From: Limnohabitans planktonicus II-D5
Lineage (GTDB): Bacteria; Pseudomonadota; Gammaproteobacteria; Burkholderiales; Burkholderiaceae_C
Length of the DNA: 64,000 nt
Reading direction: 5' to 3'
Assembly (NCBI RefSeq): GCF_001270065.2
Contig: NZ_LFYT02000003.1
Coordinates: forward strand, 240,861-304,860
This document shows positions 27,838-37,375 of this stretch, in pieces; the stretch's first letter is position 1; each line of letters starts with the position of its first letter. The notes under the pieces are model-generated. The model was not told the origin of the DNA and did no database searches. It saw only the letters and a list, made by a program, of their open reading frames with translations. Made by a program: the position numbers and the translations under genes.

Positions 27838-28998
27838 ATGCCTCAACGTTTCATGAACATCATCCAAGCCGTCAACGGCGTATTTCATTCGCCCGCCATC
27901 ACCGCGGCGGCATGGGGCTTTGTGTCCAGCTTTGCCCTGTGTGTGTTGTTGGTGCTGACCAAGCGTTGGCATGGTGTGTGGAGCATGGACTTCACCGACG
28001 GCGTGCAAAAATTTCACACCGCGCCCACACCCCGCGTGGGCGGCATCCCCATTGTGCTGAGCCTTGGCGTGGCATGGACTCATGCGCCCGCCAACGTGCA
28101 AGCCATGCTCACCCCGCTGCTGATTGCGGGCATGCCCGCCTTCATCTTTGGTGTGGCCGAAGACATCAGCAATCGCGTGGGCGTCGCGCTGCGCCTGCTG
28201 GCTACCATGGCATCGGGCATGCTGGCCTGGTGGCTGACCGATCAGTCACTGCACCGGGTCGACATCTGGGGTGTGGACTGGGTGCTGCACTTCACCATCG
28301 TGTCCGTCATCTTCACCGCCTTTGCCGTGGGCGGCGTGGCCAACGCCATCAACATCATCGACGGATTCAACGGGTTGGCCAGCACCATGTCCACCCTGGC
28401 CTTTCTGGGCTACGCCATGATCGCCTGGCAAGTGGGGGACACCACGCTGGCTGGCGTGTCGCTGCTGCTGGCGGCCTGTGTGTGGGGCTTTTTCTGGGTC
28501 AACTGGCCATTTGGCAAACTCTTTTTGGGCGACGGCGGCTCTTACTTCATTGGCTTTGCATTGGCTTGGGTGGCTGTCTTGTTGCTGGAGCGCAATCCGT
28601 CTGTGTCAGCCTTTGCCGCCTTGGCCGTTTGCGTACACCCGGTCACCGAAGTGCTGTTCAGCATCTACAGGCGCAAGGTCAAAAAAGCCAACCCCGGTCA
28701 CCCCGACCGCCTGCACTTTCACAGCCTGGTCAAGCGCCGCTATGTGGCCCGCTGGTTTGGGCAATACACAGCAAACATCAGAAACTCCATCACTGGCGTG
28801 TTGATCGGTCTCTTGACCTTGACGGCCATTGTCCTGGCCAACCTGACTTATGAATCAACGGCGCTGTCAGTGCTGGCCTTTGTGGGGCTAGGGCTGGGCT
28901 ATGTGGCCTTCTATGCACGCATGGTGCGGCACAGCTGGTGTTCACCCCTTGCATTTTTGCTGGTCAAACGCAAACCACCTATTGATTCGGCCCTGTGA
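27838..28998 (+). CDS. WecA/MraY-type polyprenyl-phosphate glycosyl-1-phosphate transferase
   Basis: 386 residues, about ten TM segments. Family motifs: KFHTAPTPRVGGIPIVLS, FGVAEDISNR (Asp-rich site), NAINIIDGFNGLAS, the LFLGDGGSYFIGF motif and the cytoplasmic HPDRLHFHSL histidine motif. It should transfer a sugar-1-phosphate, probably HexNAc-1-P, from UDP-sugar to undecaprenyl phosphate and so start repeat-unit assembly. The last codons and the TGA stop (PPIDSAL) are encoded by the terminal repeat CTATTGATTCGGC of the following element, so its native C terminus may have been replaced. Confidence 0.92.
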   Translation: MPQRFMNIIQAVNGVFHSPAITAAAWGFVSSFALCVLLVLTKRWHGVWSMDFTDGVQKFHTAPTPRVGGIPIVLSLGVAWTHAPANVQAMLTPLLIAGMPAFIFGVAEDISNRVGVALRLLATMASGMLAWWLTDQSLHRVDIWGVDWVLHFTIVSVIFTAFAVGGVANAINIIDGFNGLASTMSTLAFLGYAMIAWQVGDTTLAGVSLLLAACVWGFFWVNWPFGKLFLGDGGSYFIGFALAWVAVLLLERNPSVSAFAALAVCVHPVTEVLFSIYRRKVKKANPGHPDRLHFHSLVKRRYVARWFGQYTANIRNSITGVLIGLLTLTAIVLANLTYESTALSVLAFVGLGLGYVAFYARMVRHSWCSPLAFLLVKRKPPIDSAL

Positions 28999-29530
28999 AG
29001 TTTTCATTGCTCAAACATGTTGTAGGTCGGCGGTCAAAGACCCCGACATGGGCCTGTGCCGAAACCAAAAATGTCGGACTCTGCGAGTACCGACCTACGG
29101 GAATACCGTGTATTCGTAGGTCGGTGGTCGAAGATCCCGACAACTGCATGCACGCCAATGTGCTGCGCAAAGAGGCTACCGGCCTGCCCACAACGTCGGA
29201 CTCTGCGAGTACCGACCTACGGGAATACCGTGTATTCGTAGGTCGGCGGTCGAAGACCCCGACATGGGCCTGTGCTGAAACCAAAAATGTCGGACTCTGC
29301 GAGTACCGACCTACGGGAAAACCGAGTATTCGTAGGTCGGTGGTCGAAGACCCCGACAACTGCATGCACGCCAATGTGCTGCGCAAGGAGTCTACCGGCC
29401 TGCCCACAACGTCGGACTCTGCGAGTACCGACCTACGGGAATACCGTGTATTCGTAGGTCGGCGGTCGAAGACCCCGACATGGGCCTTTGCCAAAACCAA
29501 AAATGTCGGACTCTTCAAGTACCGACCTAT
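28979..29530 (+). repeat. TIR left end plus REP family 1 array J with 216-bp higher-order period
   Basis: It begins with CTATTGATTCGGC and TGAAGTTTTCATTGCTC, as in the elements at 9537 and 52611. Forward REPs start at 29022, 29116, 29238, 29332 and 29454, alternating 94 and 122 bp, so the repeating unit is a 216-bp dimer. The longer half carries the spacer AACTGCATGCACGCCAATGT. No clear right terminal repeat was found before manC. Confidence 0.88.
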
Positions 29531-29577
29531 GGTGTGACAGTGTCATCCACCCGATTCGTTTTCAGTACCTTTTATCC

Positions 29578-31047
29578 ATGATCCAAGTTACCCCAGTCAT
29601 CCTTTGCGGCGGCTCTGGCACACGCCTTTGGCCGCTGTCTCGCACAGGTTTTCCCAAGCAGTTTTTGTGTCTGACGGGCCAAGACAGTTTGTTTCAGCAA
29701 GCCGCACAACGACTCAATGGTCTGGGCAATGCCAGCATTCAAATGGCTGCGCCGGTCATCGTCAGCGGTGAAGATCATCGCTTTTTGGCCGCTGAGCAAT
29801 TGCGCGAAGCGGGGATTGCACTGGGCACCGCACTGCTCGAACCCGTGGGCCGCAACACAGCCCCCGCACTCACATTGGCCGCCCTGGCTGCCACAGAAAA
29901 CGGACAAGACCCCGTGCTGGTCGTCACCCCGGCAGACCAGACCGTGACTGATAGAGCCGCATTCACAGCCGCAGTCCAACAAGCCATCGCCCAAGCAGAG
30001 CAGGGCAGCATCGTCATATTGGGCGTCACCCCCGACAAACCCGAAACCGGCTATGGCTACATCCAGGCTGCCCCCCACGCCCGTCATTGCGAGGAGCGCA
30101 GCGACGCGGCAATCCAGTGCCAAGCCGTCCTCAAGTTCGTCGAAAAACCCGACCTGCAAACCGCCCAGCAATACCTTCAAGAAGGCAACTACTTCTGGAA
30201 CGCCGGCATGTTTGTGCTGCGTGCATCGGTCTGGCTCAAAGCCCTGCAAACCTTTCGCCCCGACATCGCCCAAGCCTGCCAAGCCGCATGGGCCGTCAAA
30301 AAACAAGACGCCCAATTCATCCGGCCTGGCAAAGCAGAATTTGCCGCTATTCCCTCAGAGTCGGTGGACTACGCAGTCATGGAACACTGCCCCGGCAGCG
30401 TATTCCCCATCCAGATGGTGCCCCTGAATGCAGGCTGGAGCGACCTGGGCGCATGGGACGCCGTGTGGAGCGTGCAGGGCAAAGACGCCAACGGGAACGC
30501 CCACACCGGCGACGTGCTGGCCACCGACAGCCGCAACACCCTGGTGCACGCCAGCAGCCGCCTGGTCACCCTGGTGGGCGTGAGCGACCTCATCGTGGTG
30601 GAAACCGCAGATGCGGTGCTGGTGGCCGACAAAAGCCGCTGCCAGGACGTGAAACACATCGTGGCCCAGCTGCAAAACAGCCAGCGCGAAGAACACACCC
30701 TGCACCGCAAAGTGCACCGCCCCTGGGGCTGGTACGACAGCATTGACGAAGGAGGGCGCTTCAAGGTCAAGCGCATCCAGGTCAAGCCCAAAGCCAGCCT
30801 GAGCCTGCAAATGCACCACCATCGCGCAGAGCACTGGATCGTGGTCAAAGGCACAGCCGAAATCACCAATGGCGACAAAGTGCTTTTGCTCACCGAAAAC
30901 CAGTCCACCTACATCCCACTGGGCGAGGTGCACCGCCTGGCCAACCCCGGCAGCATTCCACTCGAAATCATCGAAGTGCAGTCGGGCAGCTATCTGGGCG
31001 AGGACGACATCGTCCGGTTTCAAGACACCTACGGGCGCTCAGTATGA
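29578..31047 (+). CDS. manC: mannose-1-phosphate guanylyltransferase / mannose-6-phosphate isomerase
   Basis: 489 residues. ATG 29578 begins MIQVTPVILCGGSGTRLWPL, with the nucleotidyltransferase loop GGSGTRLWPLSRTGFPKQF. FVEKPD and NYFWNAGMF are substrate-binding motifs. The C-terminal cupin domain carries VHRPWGWYDSIDEG, KPKASLSLQMHHHRAEHW and ETSTYIPLGEVHR-like residues for the isomerase. It supplies GDP-mannose. At about residues 168-182 (HARHCEERSDAAIQC) the chain has an extra stretch, encoded by a dispersed repeat, between GYGYIQAA and AVLKFVEKPD; the frame is kept. Confidence 0.93.
   Translation: MIQVTPVILCGGSGTRLWPLSRTGFPKQFLCLTGQDSLFQQAAQRLNGLGNASIQMAAPVIVSGEDHRFLAAEQLREAGIALGTALLEPVGRNTAPALTLAALAATENGQDPVLVVTPADQTVTDRAAFTAAVQQAIAQAEQGSIVILGVTPDKPETGYGYIQAAPHARHCEERSDAAIQCQAVLKFVEKPDLQTAQQYLQEGNYFWNAGMFVLRASVWLKALQTFRPDIAQACQAAWAVKKQDAQFIRPGKAEFAAIPSESVDYAVMEHCPGSVFPIQMVPLNAGWSDLGAWDAVWSVQGKDANGNAHTGDVLATDSRNTLVHASSRLVTLVGVSDLIVVETADAVLVADKSRCQDVKHIVAQLQNSQREEHTLHRKVHRPWGWYDSIDEGGRFKVKRIQVKPKASLSLQMHHHRAEHWIVVKGTAEITNGDKVLLLTENQSTYIPLGEVHRLANPGSIPLEIIEVQSGSYLGEDDIVRFQDTYGRSV
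30081..30121 (+). repeat. REP family 3 copy inserted in frame inside manC
   Basis: CGTCATTGCGAGGAGCGCAG followed by CGACGCGGCAATCCAGTGCC matches the dispersed repeat at 44561, 45700, 48890 and 49019. It encodes RHCEERSDAAIQ, a peptide often produced by translation of this repeat type in proteobacteria. ATTGC and GCAAT ends make it a hairpin. It interrupts the conserved core of the nucleotidyltransferase domain without a frameshift. Confidence 0.85.
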
Positions 31048-31063
31048 GCTGGGAATCTAAAAA

Positions 31064-32185
31064 ATGAATAGCAAACCAATCTACGTAACACAGCCTTATC
31101 TTCCGCCATTGGAGGAATTCACGCCTTATCTCGAGCAAATTTGGGAAAATAAAATCCTCACCAATGGGGGACAATTCCACCAGCAACTTGAAAAATCCCT
31201 CTGTGAATACCTTGGAGTAGAACATGTGGCACTTTTCTCGAATGGCACGTTGGCGCTGATCACAGCGTTGCAAGCCCTTCGGATTACTGGAGAGGTCATT
31301 ACAACGCCTTACAGCTTTGTTGCCACAGCGCACTCCTTGCTCTGGAATGGCAATAAACCAGTGTTTGTAGATATAGAGCCTGAAACACTAAATCTTGATC
31401 CGACCAAAATTGAGTCAGCGATTACCCCTCAAACCACGGCAATCATGCCTGTGCATTGTTACGGTAACCCTTGTGACGTGGATGCGATCCAGAAAATTGC
31501 TGACAACTACAACCTGAAGGTTATTTACGATGCCGCTCATGCCTTTGGTGTCCAGTGTCATTGCGGTAGTGTGCTCAATCATGGCGATCTGTCTGTGCTC
31601 AGCTTTCATGCAACTAAGGTATTCAACACTTTTGAAGGTGGAGCAATCATCTGCCCGGATGCAAAAACGAAACAACGCATTGACCACTTGAAAAACTTTG
31701 GTTTTGTGGATGAGACAACTGTGGTAGCGCCAGGTATCAACGGAAAGATGAGCGAAATCAACGCTGCCTTTGGTTTGTTGCAACTGAAGCATATGCCGTA
31801 CATCATCGAGAGACGAGCTTTAATTGATGCAACCTACCGAGATGGTTTAAAAGGTGTACAAGGAATTCGCTGCTTGCCGCAAGCGGGTCAAATCGTAGCT
31901 AATCATTCGTATTTTCCAATCCTAGTAGATGATGATTACCCGCTAAGTCGCGATACGCTTTACCAAAAGCTCAAAGACCATGGCGTAAATGGACGACGAT
32001 ACTTTTACCCATTAATATCAGACTTTTCAATGTACAGAGGAATGCCATCCTCGAGTAAAGGAAACTTGCCAGTCGCAACAGATGCAGCAACGAGAGTACT
32101 ATGCCTGCCAATTTATCCGAACCTACAAGACGCTGAAGTGGAAAAAATAATAAATTTAATTTGTATGATGGGGGTGCAAAAATGA
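31064..32185 (+). CDS. DegT/DnrJ/EryC1/StrS aminotransferase
   Basis: 373 residues, normal for sugar aminotransferases of this fold-type I PLP family. Features: LTNGGQFHQQLEKSLCEYLG, SNGTLALITALQAL, the Asp-His region VIYDAAHAFGVQC and the PLP-lysine motif SFHATKVFNTFEGGA. It should make an amino group on an NDP-4-keto or 3-keto sugar (VioA/FdtB-like). The ATGA overlap with the WbqC-like gene indicates co-translation. Codon use begins to shift to AT-rich from here on. Confidence 0.9.
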   Translation: MNSKPIYVTQPYLPPLEEFTPYLEQIWENKILTNGGQFHQQLEKSLCEYLGVEHVALFSNGTLALITALQALRITGEVITTPYSFVATAHSLLWNGNKPVFVDIEPETLNLDPTKIESAITPQTTAIMPVHCYGNPCDVDAIQKIADNYNLKVIYDAAHAFGVQCHCGSVLNHGDLSVLSFHATKVFNTFEGGAIICPDAKTKQRIDHLKNFGFVDETTVVAPGINGKMSEINAAFGLLQLKHMPYIIERRALIDATYRDGLKGVQGIRCLPQAGQIVANHSYFPILVDDDYPLSRDTLYQKLKDHGVNGRRYFYPLISDFSMYRGMPSSSKGNLPVATDAATRVLCLPIYPNLQDAEVEKIINLICMMGVQK

Positions 32186-32898
32186 AAAAAATTGGAATAA
32201 TGCAGCCGTATTTTTTTCCATATCTTGGATATTATAGCTTGATTAAAAAAACAGATTTATTTATTTTATTTGATACGGTTCAATTTATTAGACACGGCTG
32301 GATAGAAAGAAATCGAATCTTAAAGCCACAAGATAGTTGGCAATATATCGCAGCACCACTTGAAAAATTTAATCTTGGAACGAAGATTCAAGATGTCAAA
32401 ACTAGAACAAATGAAGATTGGCAAGAAAAAATAATAAGACAGCTAGATCATTACAAAAAAAAATCTCCATTCTATCACGATACACTGGCAGTTATACGGG
32501 AGTCGTTAAAATCGGAGAAGACAAGCATAACTGAAATCAATAAAAACATTTTAGAAAAAACTTGCCAATATATAGGATTAACTCCAAAAATTCACATATA
32601 CAGCGAGATGGATTTGAAAATAGAGGAGGTAACACACCCAGGAGAGTGGGCCTTAAATATATCAAAATCAATGGGTGCAACAGAGTACATAAATCCTACC
32701 GGTGGAGTTGAAATATTTAAAAGAAAACAATTCGATGAAGCTGGAATAAAGCTGTCGTTTATGGGTAATAATTTACCACCTTATCCGCAGAGACGACCAA
32801 CATTTGAAAATGGACTCTCAATCATCGATGTTATGATGTTTAACTCGCCAAAAGATATTTGTGAAATGCTGGATAACGTTTTCTTCTTGAATGAATGA
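32182..32898 (+). CDS. WbqC family protein
   Basis: 238 residues from ATG 32182, which overlaps the aminotransferase stop. The start MKKIGIMQPYFFPYLGYYSL and the segments FDTVQFIRHGWIERNRI, YINPTGGVEIFKRKQFDEAG and LSIIDVMMFNSPKDI are hallmark WbqC blocks. WbqC proteins are found in O-antigen and glycopeptide clusters, next to DegT enzymes and acyl transferases; the biochemical role is not settled, with involvement in acylation of amino sugars proposed. Strongly AT-rich. Confidence 0.85.
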   Translation: MKKIGIMQPYFFPYLGYYSLIKKTDLFILFDTVQFIRHGWIERNRILKPQDSWQYIAAPLEKFNLGTKIQDVKTRTNEDWQEKIIRQLDHYKKKSPFYHDTLAVIRESLKSEKTSITEINKNILEKTCQYIGLTPKIHIYSEMDLKIEEVTHPGEWALNISKSMGATEYINPTGGVEIFKRKQFDEAGIKLSFMGNNLPPYPQRRPTFENGLSIIDVMMFNSPKDICEMLDNVFFLNE

Positions 32899-32914
32899 AA
32901 TGAGCGATTAAAAT

Positions 32915-33841
32915 ATGAATAAAAATCCAACATCTATTGAAACTTGTAAAACAAGAGCAATTTTCACCAAAAATGCTCGAACGGCTTGGGCGAAGATTAT
33001 CTCCAGTGCATCAGGCCAAGAGAAGAAAAAAATTCTTCTGCCTTCTTACATTGGATACACAGATCGAGAAGGCTCTGGAGTGTTTGATCCAATTCAATCC
33101 AGTGCATCTGACTTTGTATTTTACAAACTGAAGGAAGATTTGAGTCCAGATTTAGAGGACTTACAGCAAAAAATGAATTCAGATATTGATATTGTTCTAA
33201 TTATTCATTATTTTGGATTTTGTAGAACCAATCTAAAATTCATAAGAAAACTATGTAATGATAATGATGCAGTAATGGTGGAGGATTGCGCTCATGCATT
33301 TTATCTTTCAACCAATCCACTTGAATTGGGTGAAGTTGGCGATTACAGCTTCTATTCAATCCATAAATATCTTGCAACACAGACTGGTGGATTGCTAAAG
33401 GTAAACAACGGCCAACTGTCGATACCTGAAATACATGGACACGAAGCTGCTACGGCTTCTGTAGTTGAAGCTTATGCACTCGCGAATTTTGAGCAGATAG
33501 CAGAAATAAGAAGAATAAATTATAGAATATTTTTCGAACAGCTTCAAGATATTCAAGAAATCGAAATACTATTCGAGCTCCAAAATCATGAAATACCACA
33601 AACTTTTCCGATTAAAGTTGCGAATAATCTTAGAGAAAAATTATATTTTTATTTAATGGATCGTAAGCTCGAGACCACCGCATTATACTATCGTCTTATT
33701 ACGGAAATCTCTGAACAAGAATATCCAACTTCGCACTCAATATCAAAGTCGATCCTAAATCTACCGATTCATCAGGACATTAGTATGGACCAGGTTGATA
33801 GCATGTGCGCTGAAATAAAAAAATTTTTCAAAACGCATTAA
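32915..33841 (+). CDS. DegT-like PLP-dependent aminotransferase family protein, short
   Basis: 308 residues, about 60 shorter than typical DegT proteins. The lysine motif YSFYSIHKYLATQTGGLL and the preceding VMVEDCAHAFYLS (Asp and His) fit the PLP site. The N-terminal TARTAWAKII region is compatible with the substrate domain, but the C-terminal small domain seems reduced. It could be a second sugar aminotransferase or a degenerate relative. Gene order (DegT, WbqC, DegT-like, GNAT) suggests synthesis of one modified amino sugar. Confidence 0.72.
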   Translation: MNKNPTSIETCKTRAIFTKNARTAWAKIISSASGQEKKKILLPSYIGYTDREGSGVFDPIQSSASDFVFYKLKEDLSPDLEDLQQKMNSDIDIVLIIHYFGFCRTNLKFIRKLCNDNDAVMVEDCAHAFYLSTNPLELGEVGDYSFYSIHKYLATQTGGLLKVNNGQLSIPEIHGHEAATASVVEAYALANFEQIAEIRRINYRIFFEQLQDIQEIEILFELQNHEIPQTFPIKVANNLREKLYFYLMDRKLETTALYYRLITEISEQEYPTSHSISKSILNLPIHQDISMDQVDSMCAEIKKFFKTH

Positions 33842-33882
33842 CAGTTTTTTTAAATTATATTCAATCGGATTAGTAGGATTGT

Positions 33883-34305
33883 ATGAGTATTTCAGCGCTT
33901 ATAGAGGAGCTATTAAACGATGTCTCCGATGACTTCACACCACCTCTTAAAGAGGAAATAAAATTAAATGAGTACGCTGAAAAAATTACGAGACACGCAA
34001 CGATATTTTCAATAATTGAAGGTGGAAAATTAGCGGGTTTTATTGCTGTATATTGTAATGATCCCGAAAAACAGATTGCATACGTAACAATGCTCGCAGT
34101 ATCTAAATCGCACAGAATTAATGGTATAGGAACTCAACTGATTGAAATGACTGTTGATTACTTGAAAAAAATCGGCTTCGGAAAAATTACCCTAGAGATT
34201 TACAAAACAAATCTTAAAGCAGTCAATTTCTATAGAGGATTAGGTTTTTTAATTGAAAAAGAAACAGATAAATCATTTATTGCTTACAAAAATATTTTTA
34301 ATTAA
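33883..34305 (+). CDS. GNAT family N-acetyltransferase
   Basis: 140 residues with the GNAT fold: acceptor region GGKLAGFIAVYC, strand AYVTMLAVSKSHRINGIGTQLIEM (acetyl-CoA pyrophosphate-binding loop of the RxxGxG/A type, here HRINGIGTQL), and the C-terminal EIYKTNLKAVNFYRGLGFLIEKE. Probably acylates the amino group installed by a neighbouring aminotransferase. AT-rich like its neighbours. A ribosome-binding site is weak (TAGGATTGT). Confidence 0.85.
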   Translation: MSISALIEELLNDVSDDFTPPLKEEIKLNEYAEKITRHATIFSIIEGGKLAGFIAVYCNDPEKQIAYVTMLAVSKSHRINGIGTQLIEMTVDYLKKIGFGKITLEIYKTNLKAVNFYRGLGFLIEKETDKSFIAYKNIFN

Positions 34306-34388
34306 AAATAAAATTTATTCTAAAAAACGCAGAAAAATAATAAAAATTTGCAATCTAATTAATAATATAAAGAACAGAAAATTGTTTA

Positions 34389-35888
34389 ATGGAATTAAAG
34401 AAAAAAATTACAGCTAATATTGTCGCGCAAGTGTATATGGCCGGCACCGGCATAATCGTGACCCCCATTTACTTGAAATTAATGGGCCCCGAAGCATATG
34501 GTCTTATCGGAATATTTACGTTAATTCAAGCAATATTTAACATTCTAGACCTCGGGTTGACGCCGACGCTAGCCCGCGAAACTGCACGTGCAAGGGGAAA
34601 CGAAAAAAGCAAGTCCGAGTATTTTGATATTCTTTCCGCAATTAAAAAGATTTTTATTGTAATTTCGATATCTGGTTGTTTGGCATTAGTAATAGGAACT
34701 GATTTTATTGTAAATAATTGGTTGAAAATAAACCAATTGGATAAATTTGAGGTTCAACAAGCCCTGGTGGCTATTGCTGTTTGCGTGTCTTTACGCTGGA
34801 TGTCAGGACTCTACCGTGCGTCCATCACGGGATTTGAAGAATTCCAATGGCTAAGCTATTGGAATATATTTATTACTACATTGAGATTCTTAATTGTGAT
34901 CCCAATTTTATACATCACCGAAGGATCTTTTGTAGTTTTTTTTGTCTATCAAGTAGCAATCGCATGTCTTGAAATATATGGATTAGCAAATAAAAGCCAG
35001 CGCCTGATAAGGTGCAATTTAGGTGAAAACAACAGCAGTCGTCACGCTAATCCTATGCAAGCGATACGACCATTGATGGGATTCTCTGGCGGCGTGGCAT
35101 TCACGTCTGCTATATGGGCGCTTATAACTCAAACTGATAAAATTGTCCTCTCAAAATTGCTTACACTCAGTGACTATGGCTATTTTTCTATCGGTGTTTT
35201 GTTAGCTAGTGGGATTACCGTAATTGGAGGACCAATAACAAGTACAGCTATTCCAAAACTTGCGTTATTGTATTCAACGCAAGACATTGTGGGAATGAAG
35301 TTTATTTATAGGAAAATAAGTCAATATACGTCCATTGCCGTGATACCAGCAACTTTAATTTTGTGTTTTTTTCATGCGCAAATCATCGAAATATGGACTG
35401 GGGATTCAATAGCCGCTGAAAGATCCGGATATGTTCTCGCGTTTTATGCTGCTGGCAACTGCCTGATGACAATTGCTTCCCTTCCATTACTTTTGCAGTA
35501 TGCAGAAGGTAAGTTGAAACTACACGTAATAGGGAATACACTATATGCACTAATTCTTTATCCAACACTAGTATGGTCAGTTTCCATTTATGGGATTAGT
35601 GGTGCTTGCTGGAGTTGGCTGATTGTCAACTCTCTATCATTTTTGTTCTGGACACCGATTGTGCATCGGAACTTTTTTAAAAATGAACATTTCAATTGGT
35701 TATGGAATGACATAATTAAAGTTATTTTTTTTCCATTTATTGTCATAGTTACTGCAAAAATAATTGTCCCTTTGACGGATGATAAATTATTAAACTCCAT
35801 ATCAATAATAACAATATATGTAGCAGCGCTACTCTTCAGCCCAATCGTAATTAAGTTCTTTTCCAAAATAATTTTATCGAAATTTTGA
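34389..35888 (+). CDS. Wzx-type oligosaccharide flippase
   Basis: 499 residues with 12-14 hydrophobic segments and the MATE/Wzx opening KKKITANIVAQVYMAGTGIIVTPIYLKLMGPEAYGLIGIF. ILDLGLTPTLARETARARG in the first loop is typical of polysaccharide flippases (LxGLxxAxxR pattern). It should move undecaprenyl-linked repeat units across the inner membrane for Wzy. Strong AT bias; the 83-bp gap upstream is also AT-rich and holds nothing else recognisable. Confidence 0.9.
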   Translation: MELKKKITANIVAQVYMAGTGIIVTPIYLKLMGPEAYGLIGIFTLIQAIFNILDLGLTPTLARETARARGNEKSKSEYFDILSAIKKIFIVISISGCLALVIGTDFIVNNWLKINQLDKFEVQQALVAIAVCVSLRWMSGLYRASITGFEEFQWLSYWNIFITTLRFLIVIPILYITEGSFVVFFVYQVAIACLEIYGLANKSQRLIRCNLGENNSSRHANPMQAIRPLMGFSGGVAFTSAIWALITQTDKIVLSKLLTLSDYGYFSIGVLLASGITVIGGPITSTAIPKLALLYSTQDIVGMKFIYRKISQYTSIAVIPATLILCFFHAQIIEIWTGDSIAAERSGYVLAFYAAGNCLMTIASLPLLLQYAEGKLKLHVIGNTLYALILYPTLVWSVSIYGISGACWSWLIVNSLSFLFWTPIVHRNFFKNEHFNWLWNDIIKVIFFPFIVIVTAKIIVPLTDDKLLNSISIITIYVAALLFSPIVIKFFSKIILSKF

Positions 35889-35902
35889 TTTTTAAATAAC
35901 AA

Positions 35903-36814
35903 ATGACATATACAATCTCAAAAAAAATAGCCTACTTAAGTCGTCGAGGTGAGTCTCTCTTGAATAGGCACACAATGTTGGTTAAACTTAAAGATTCAAG
36001 TTTGGTGCATGTTGGAAGGCGACTAAAGAAATTGGTTAATCAGTTAAAACCGAATAGGATTAAATTAGGGCGCACCTCTGAGTTGAACGACTTGATTATT
36101 ATATTTAGGCATGTATATATCAATAGTGACGTCACTCGCTTTCCCCACAAATCAAGGCCAGCAGCATTTTCTCATCTTGGCTGTCTGCAAAACTTAGTTG
36201 AGACTATTTTGGCGAGTAAATACACTCACAGAGTACAATTGCATATATTTTATAACGGTACCTTAGATGAGTTTCAAAGTGACGAAATATCGACTTTTCT
36301 TGCAAGCTCAGATGTGAATGCTTCCATAAAACTAGTAGAGGCGAAATCAGCCGTTGAATCCGCATTAGTGATGCTAGAAACTATTGATGAAATATCTAAA
36401 AATAATAATGATTTAATATATATTTTGGAGAATGATTATATTCATGCTACTAATTGGATAGAGGAAGTCATCGATGTATACTCATCTGATATAAGTTTTG
36501 ACTATCTATCCTTATACGATCACCCTGATCGTTATAAATTTCCCCAAAATTACAAAAATTCGTGCTTGTACGCAACCAGTAAAAGGCACTGGATTTCTGC
36601 GCCTTCAACATGCGGCACATTTATATTTAAAAAGTCCGTTTATATTCGAGATTTCCAATGGTTATTTTCAACGAAAAATGATCATCAAATGTTCAAAAAA
36701 TTAACAGTCAAGTTAAAAAGAACACTTATAACGCCAATCCCAGGTCTATCCGTCCACTGTATGAATGATCATCTGGACCCCGTTCAGCAGTTTGAAAAAT
36801 ATTTCAGGAATTGA
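35903..36814 (+). CDS. glycosyltransferase-like protein (GT-A fold suspected)
   Basis: 303 residues. No standard family signature was recognised, but the central part (LVETILASKYTHRVQLHIFYNG, then DLIYILENDYIHATNWIEEV) resembles a nucleotide-sugar-binding GT-A core, with ENDY as a possible DXD-like metal site, and SLYDHPDRYKFP as an acceptor region; HCMNDHLDP lies near the end. Lack of TM segments and position between flippase and polymerase genes fit a glycosyltransferase. Moderate confidence in coding, low in function. Confidence 0.55.
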   Translation: MTYTISKKIAYLSRRGESLLNRHTMLVKLKDSSLVHVGRRLKKLVNQLKPNRIKLGRTSELNDLIIIFRHVYINSDVTRFPHKSRPAAFSHLGCLQNLVETILASKYTHRVQLHIFYNGTLDEFQSDEISTFLASSDVNASIKLVEAKSAVESALVMLETIDEISKNNNDLIYILENDYIHATNWIEEVIDVYSSDISFDYLSLYDHPDRYKFPQNYKNSCLYATSKRHWISAPSTCGTFIFKKSVYIRDFQWLFSTKNDHQMFKKLTVKLKRTLITPIPGLSVHCMNDHLDPVQQFEKYFRN

Positions 36815-36817
36815 AAA

Positions 36818-37375
36818 ATGACTGATTTGATAGTTTTTGATGTAGATAAAACTCTTGTGAAGGGAAATTTGCATGAAATTATTATTAAATATTGGGTGGG
36901 TGAAAATAAATCAAGAGTATTGTCCCATTCAATATTTTCTTATTTTGTCAAGTTATTGCCTCATTCGATGTTAAGGCGGAAATTTGAATATTTTCCGATA
37001 AATTTAATATCCGAAGAAGATTTTAAAAAATTGACGATTAACGTGATTGATCAAAGCATGTTAATTAATACAGAAGTATTGCGCAGGATTAATCGGTATA
37101 AAAATAAAGGTGTTGCTATTGCGCTTGTTACTGCAGCACCAACAAAGGTAGTGAGACACCTTTCTTTACATTTTGAGATTCCAGTGTACGCAAGTAAGTC
37201 TTTCCTAGGGGTAATATATGATGATCTACTGGCTAAAAAAAGTAAAGTATACGGCAAGCTAACAGCTCAAGGCTATATAATTAGATCAATTTATTCGGAT
37301 AGTCATTTGGATTTTAAAATAGGGTCGAAAAATTTCTTGATTTCTGATGCCTTTAAAATAGAAAAGCCGCTATGA
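36818..37375 (+). CDS. HAD-family hydrolase
   Basis: 185 residues with all four HAD motifs: motif I FDVDKTLVKGN (nucleophile Asp), motif II ALVTAAPTKVV, motif III Lys in LAKKSKVYGKL and motif IV YSDSHLDFKIG. A helical cap between motifs I and II places it in subfamily I (SerB-like, IB). Its stop overlaps the start of a membrane protein by four bases, matching the HAD plus UbiA-type prenyltransferase pairs known from other envelope clusters. Confidence 0.85.
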   Translation: MTDLIVFDVDKTLVKGNLHEIIIKYWVGENKSRVLSHSIFSYFVKLLPHSMLRRKFEYFPINLISEEDFKKLTINVIDQSMLINTEVLRRINRYKNKGVAIALVTAAPTKVVRHLSLHFEIPVYASKSFLGVIYDDLLAKKSKVYGKLTAQGYIIRSIYSDSHLDFKIGSKNFLISDAFKIEKPL

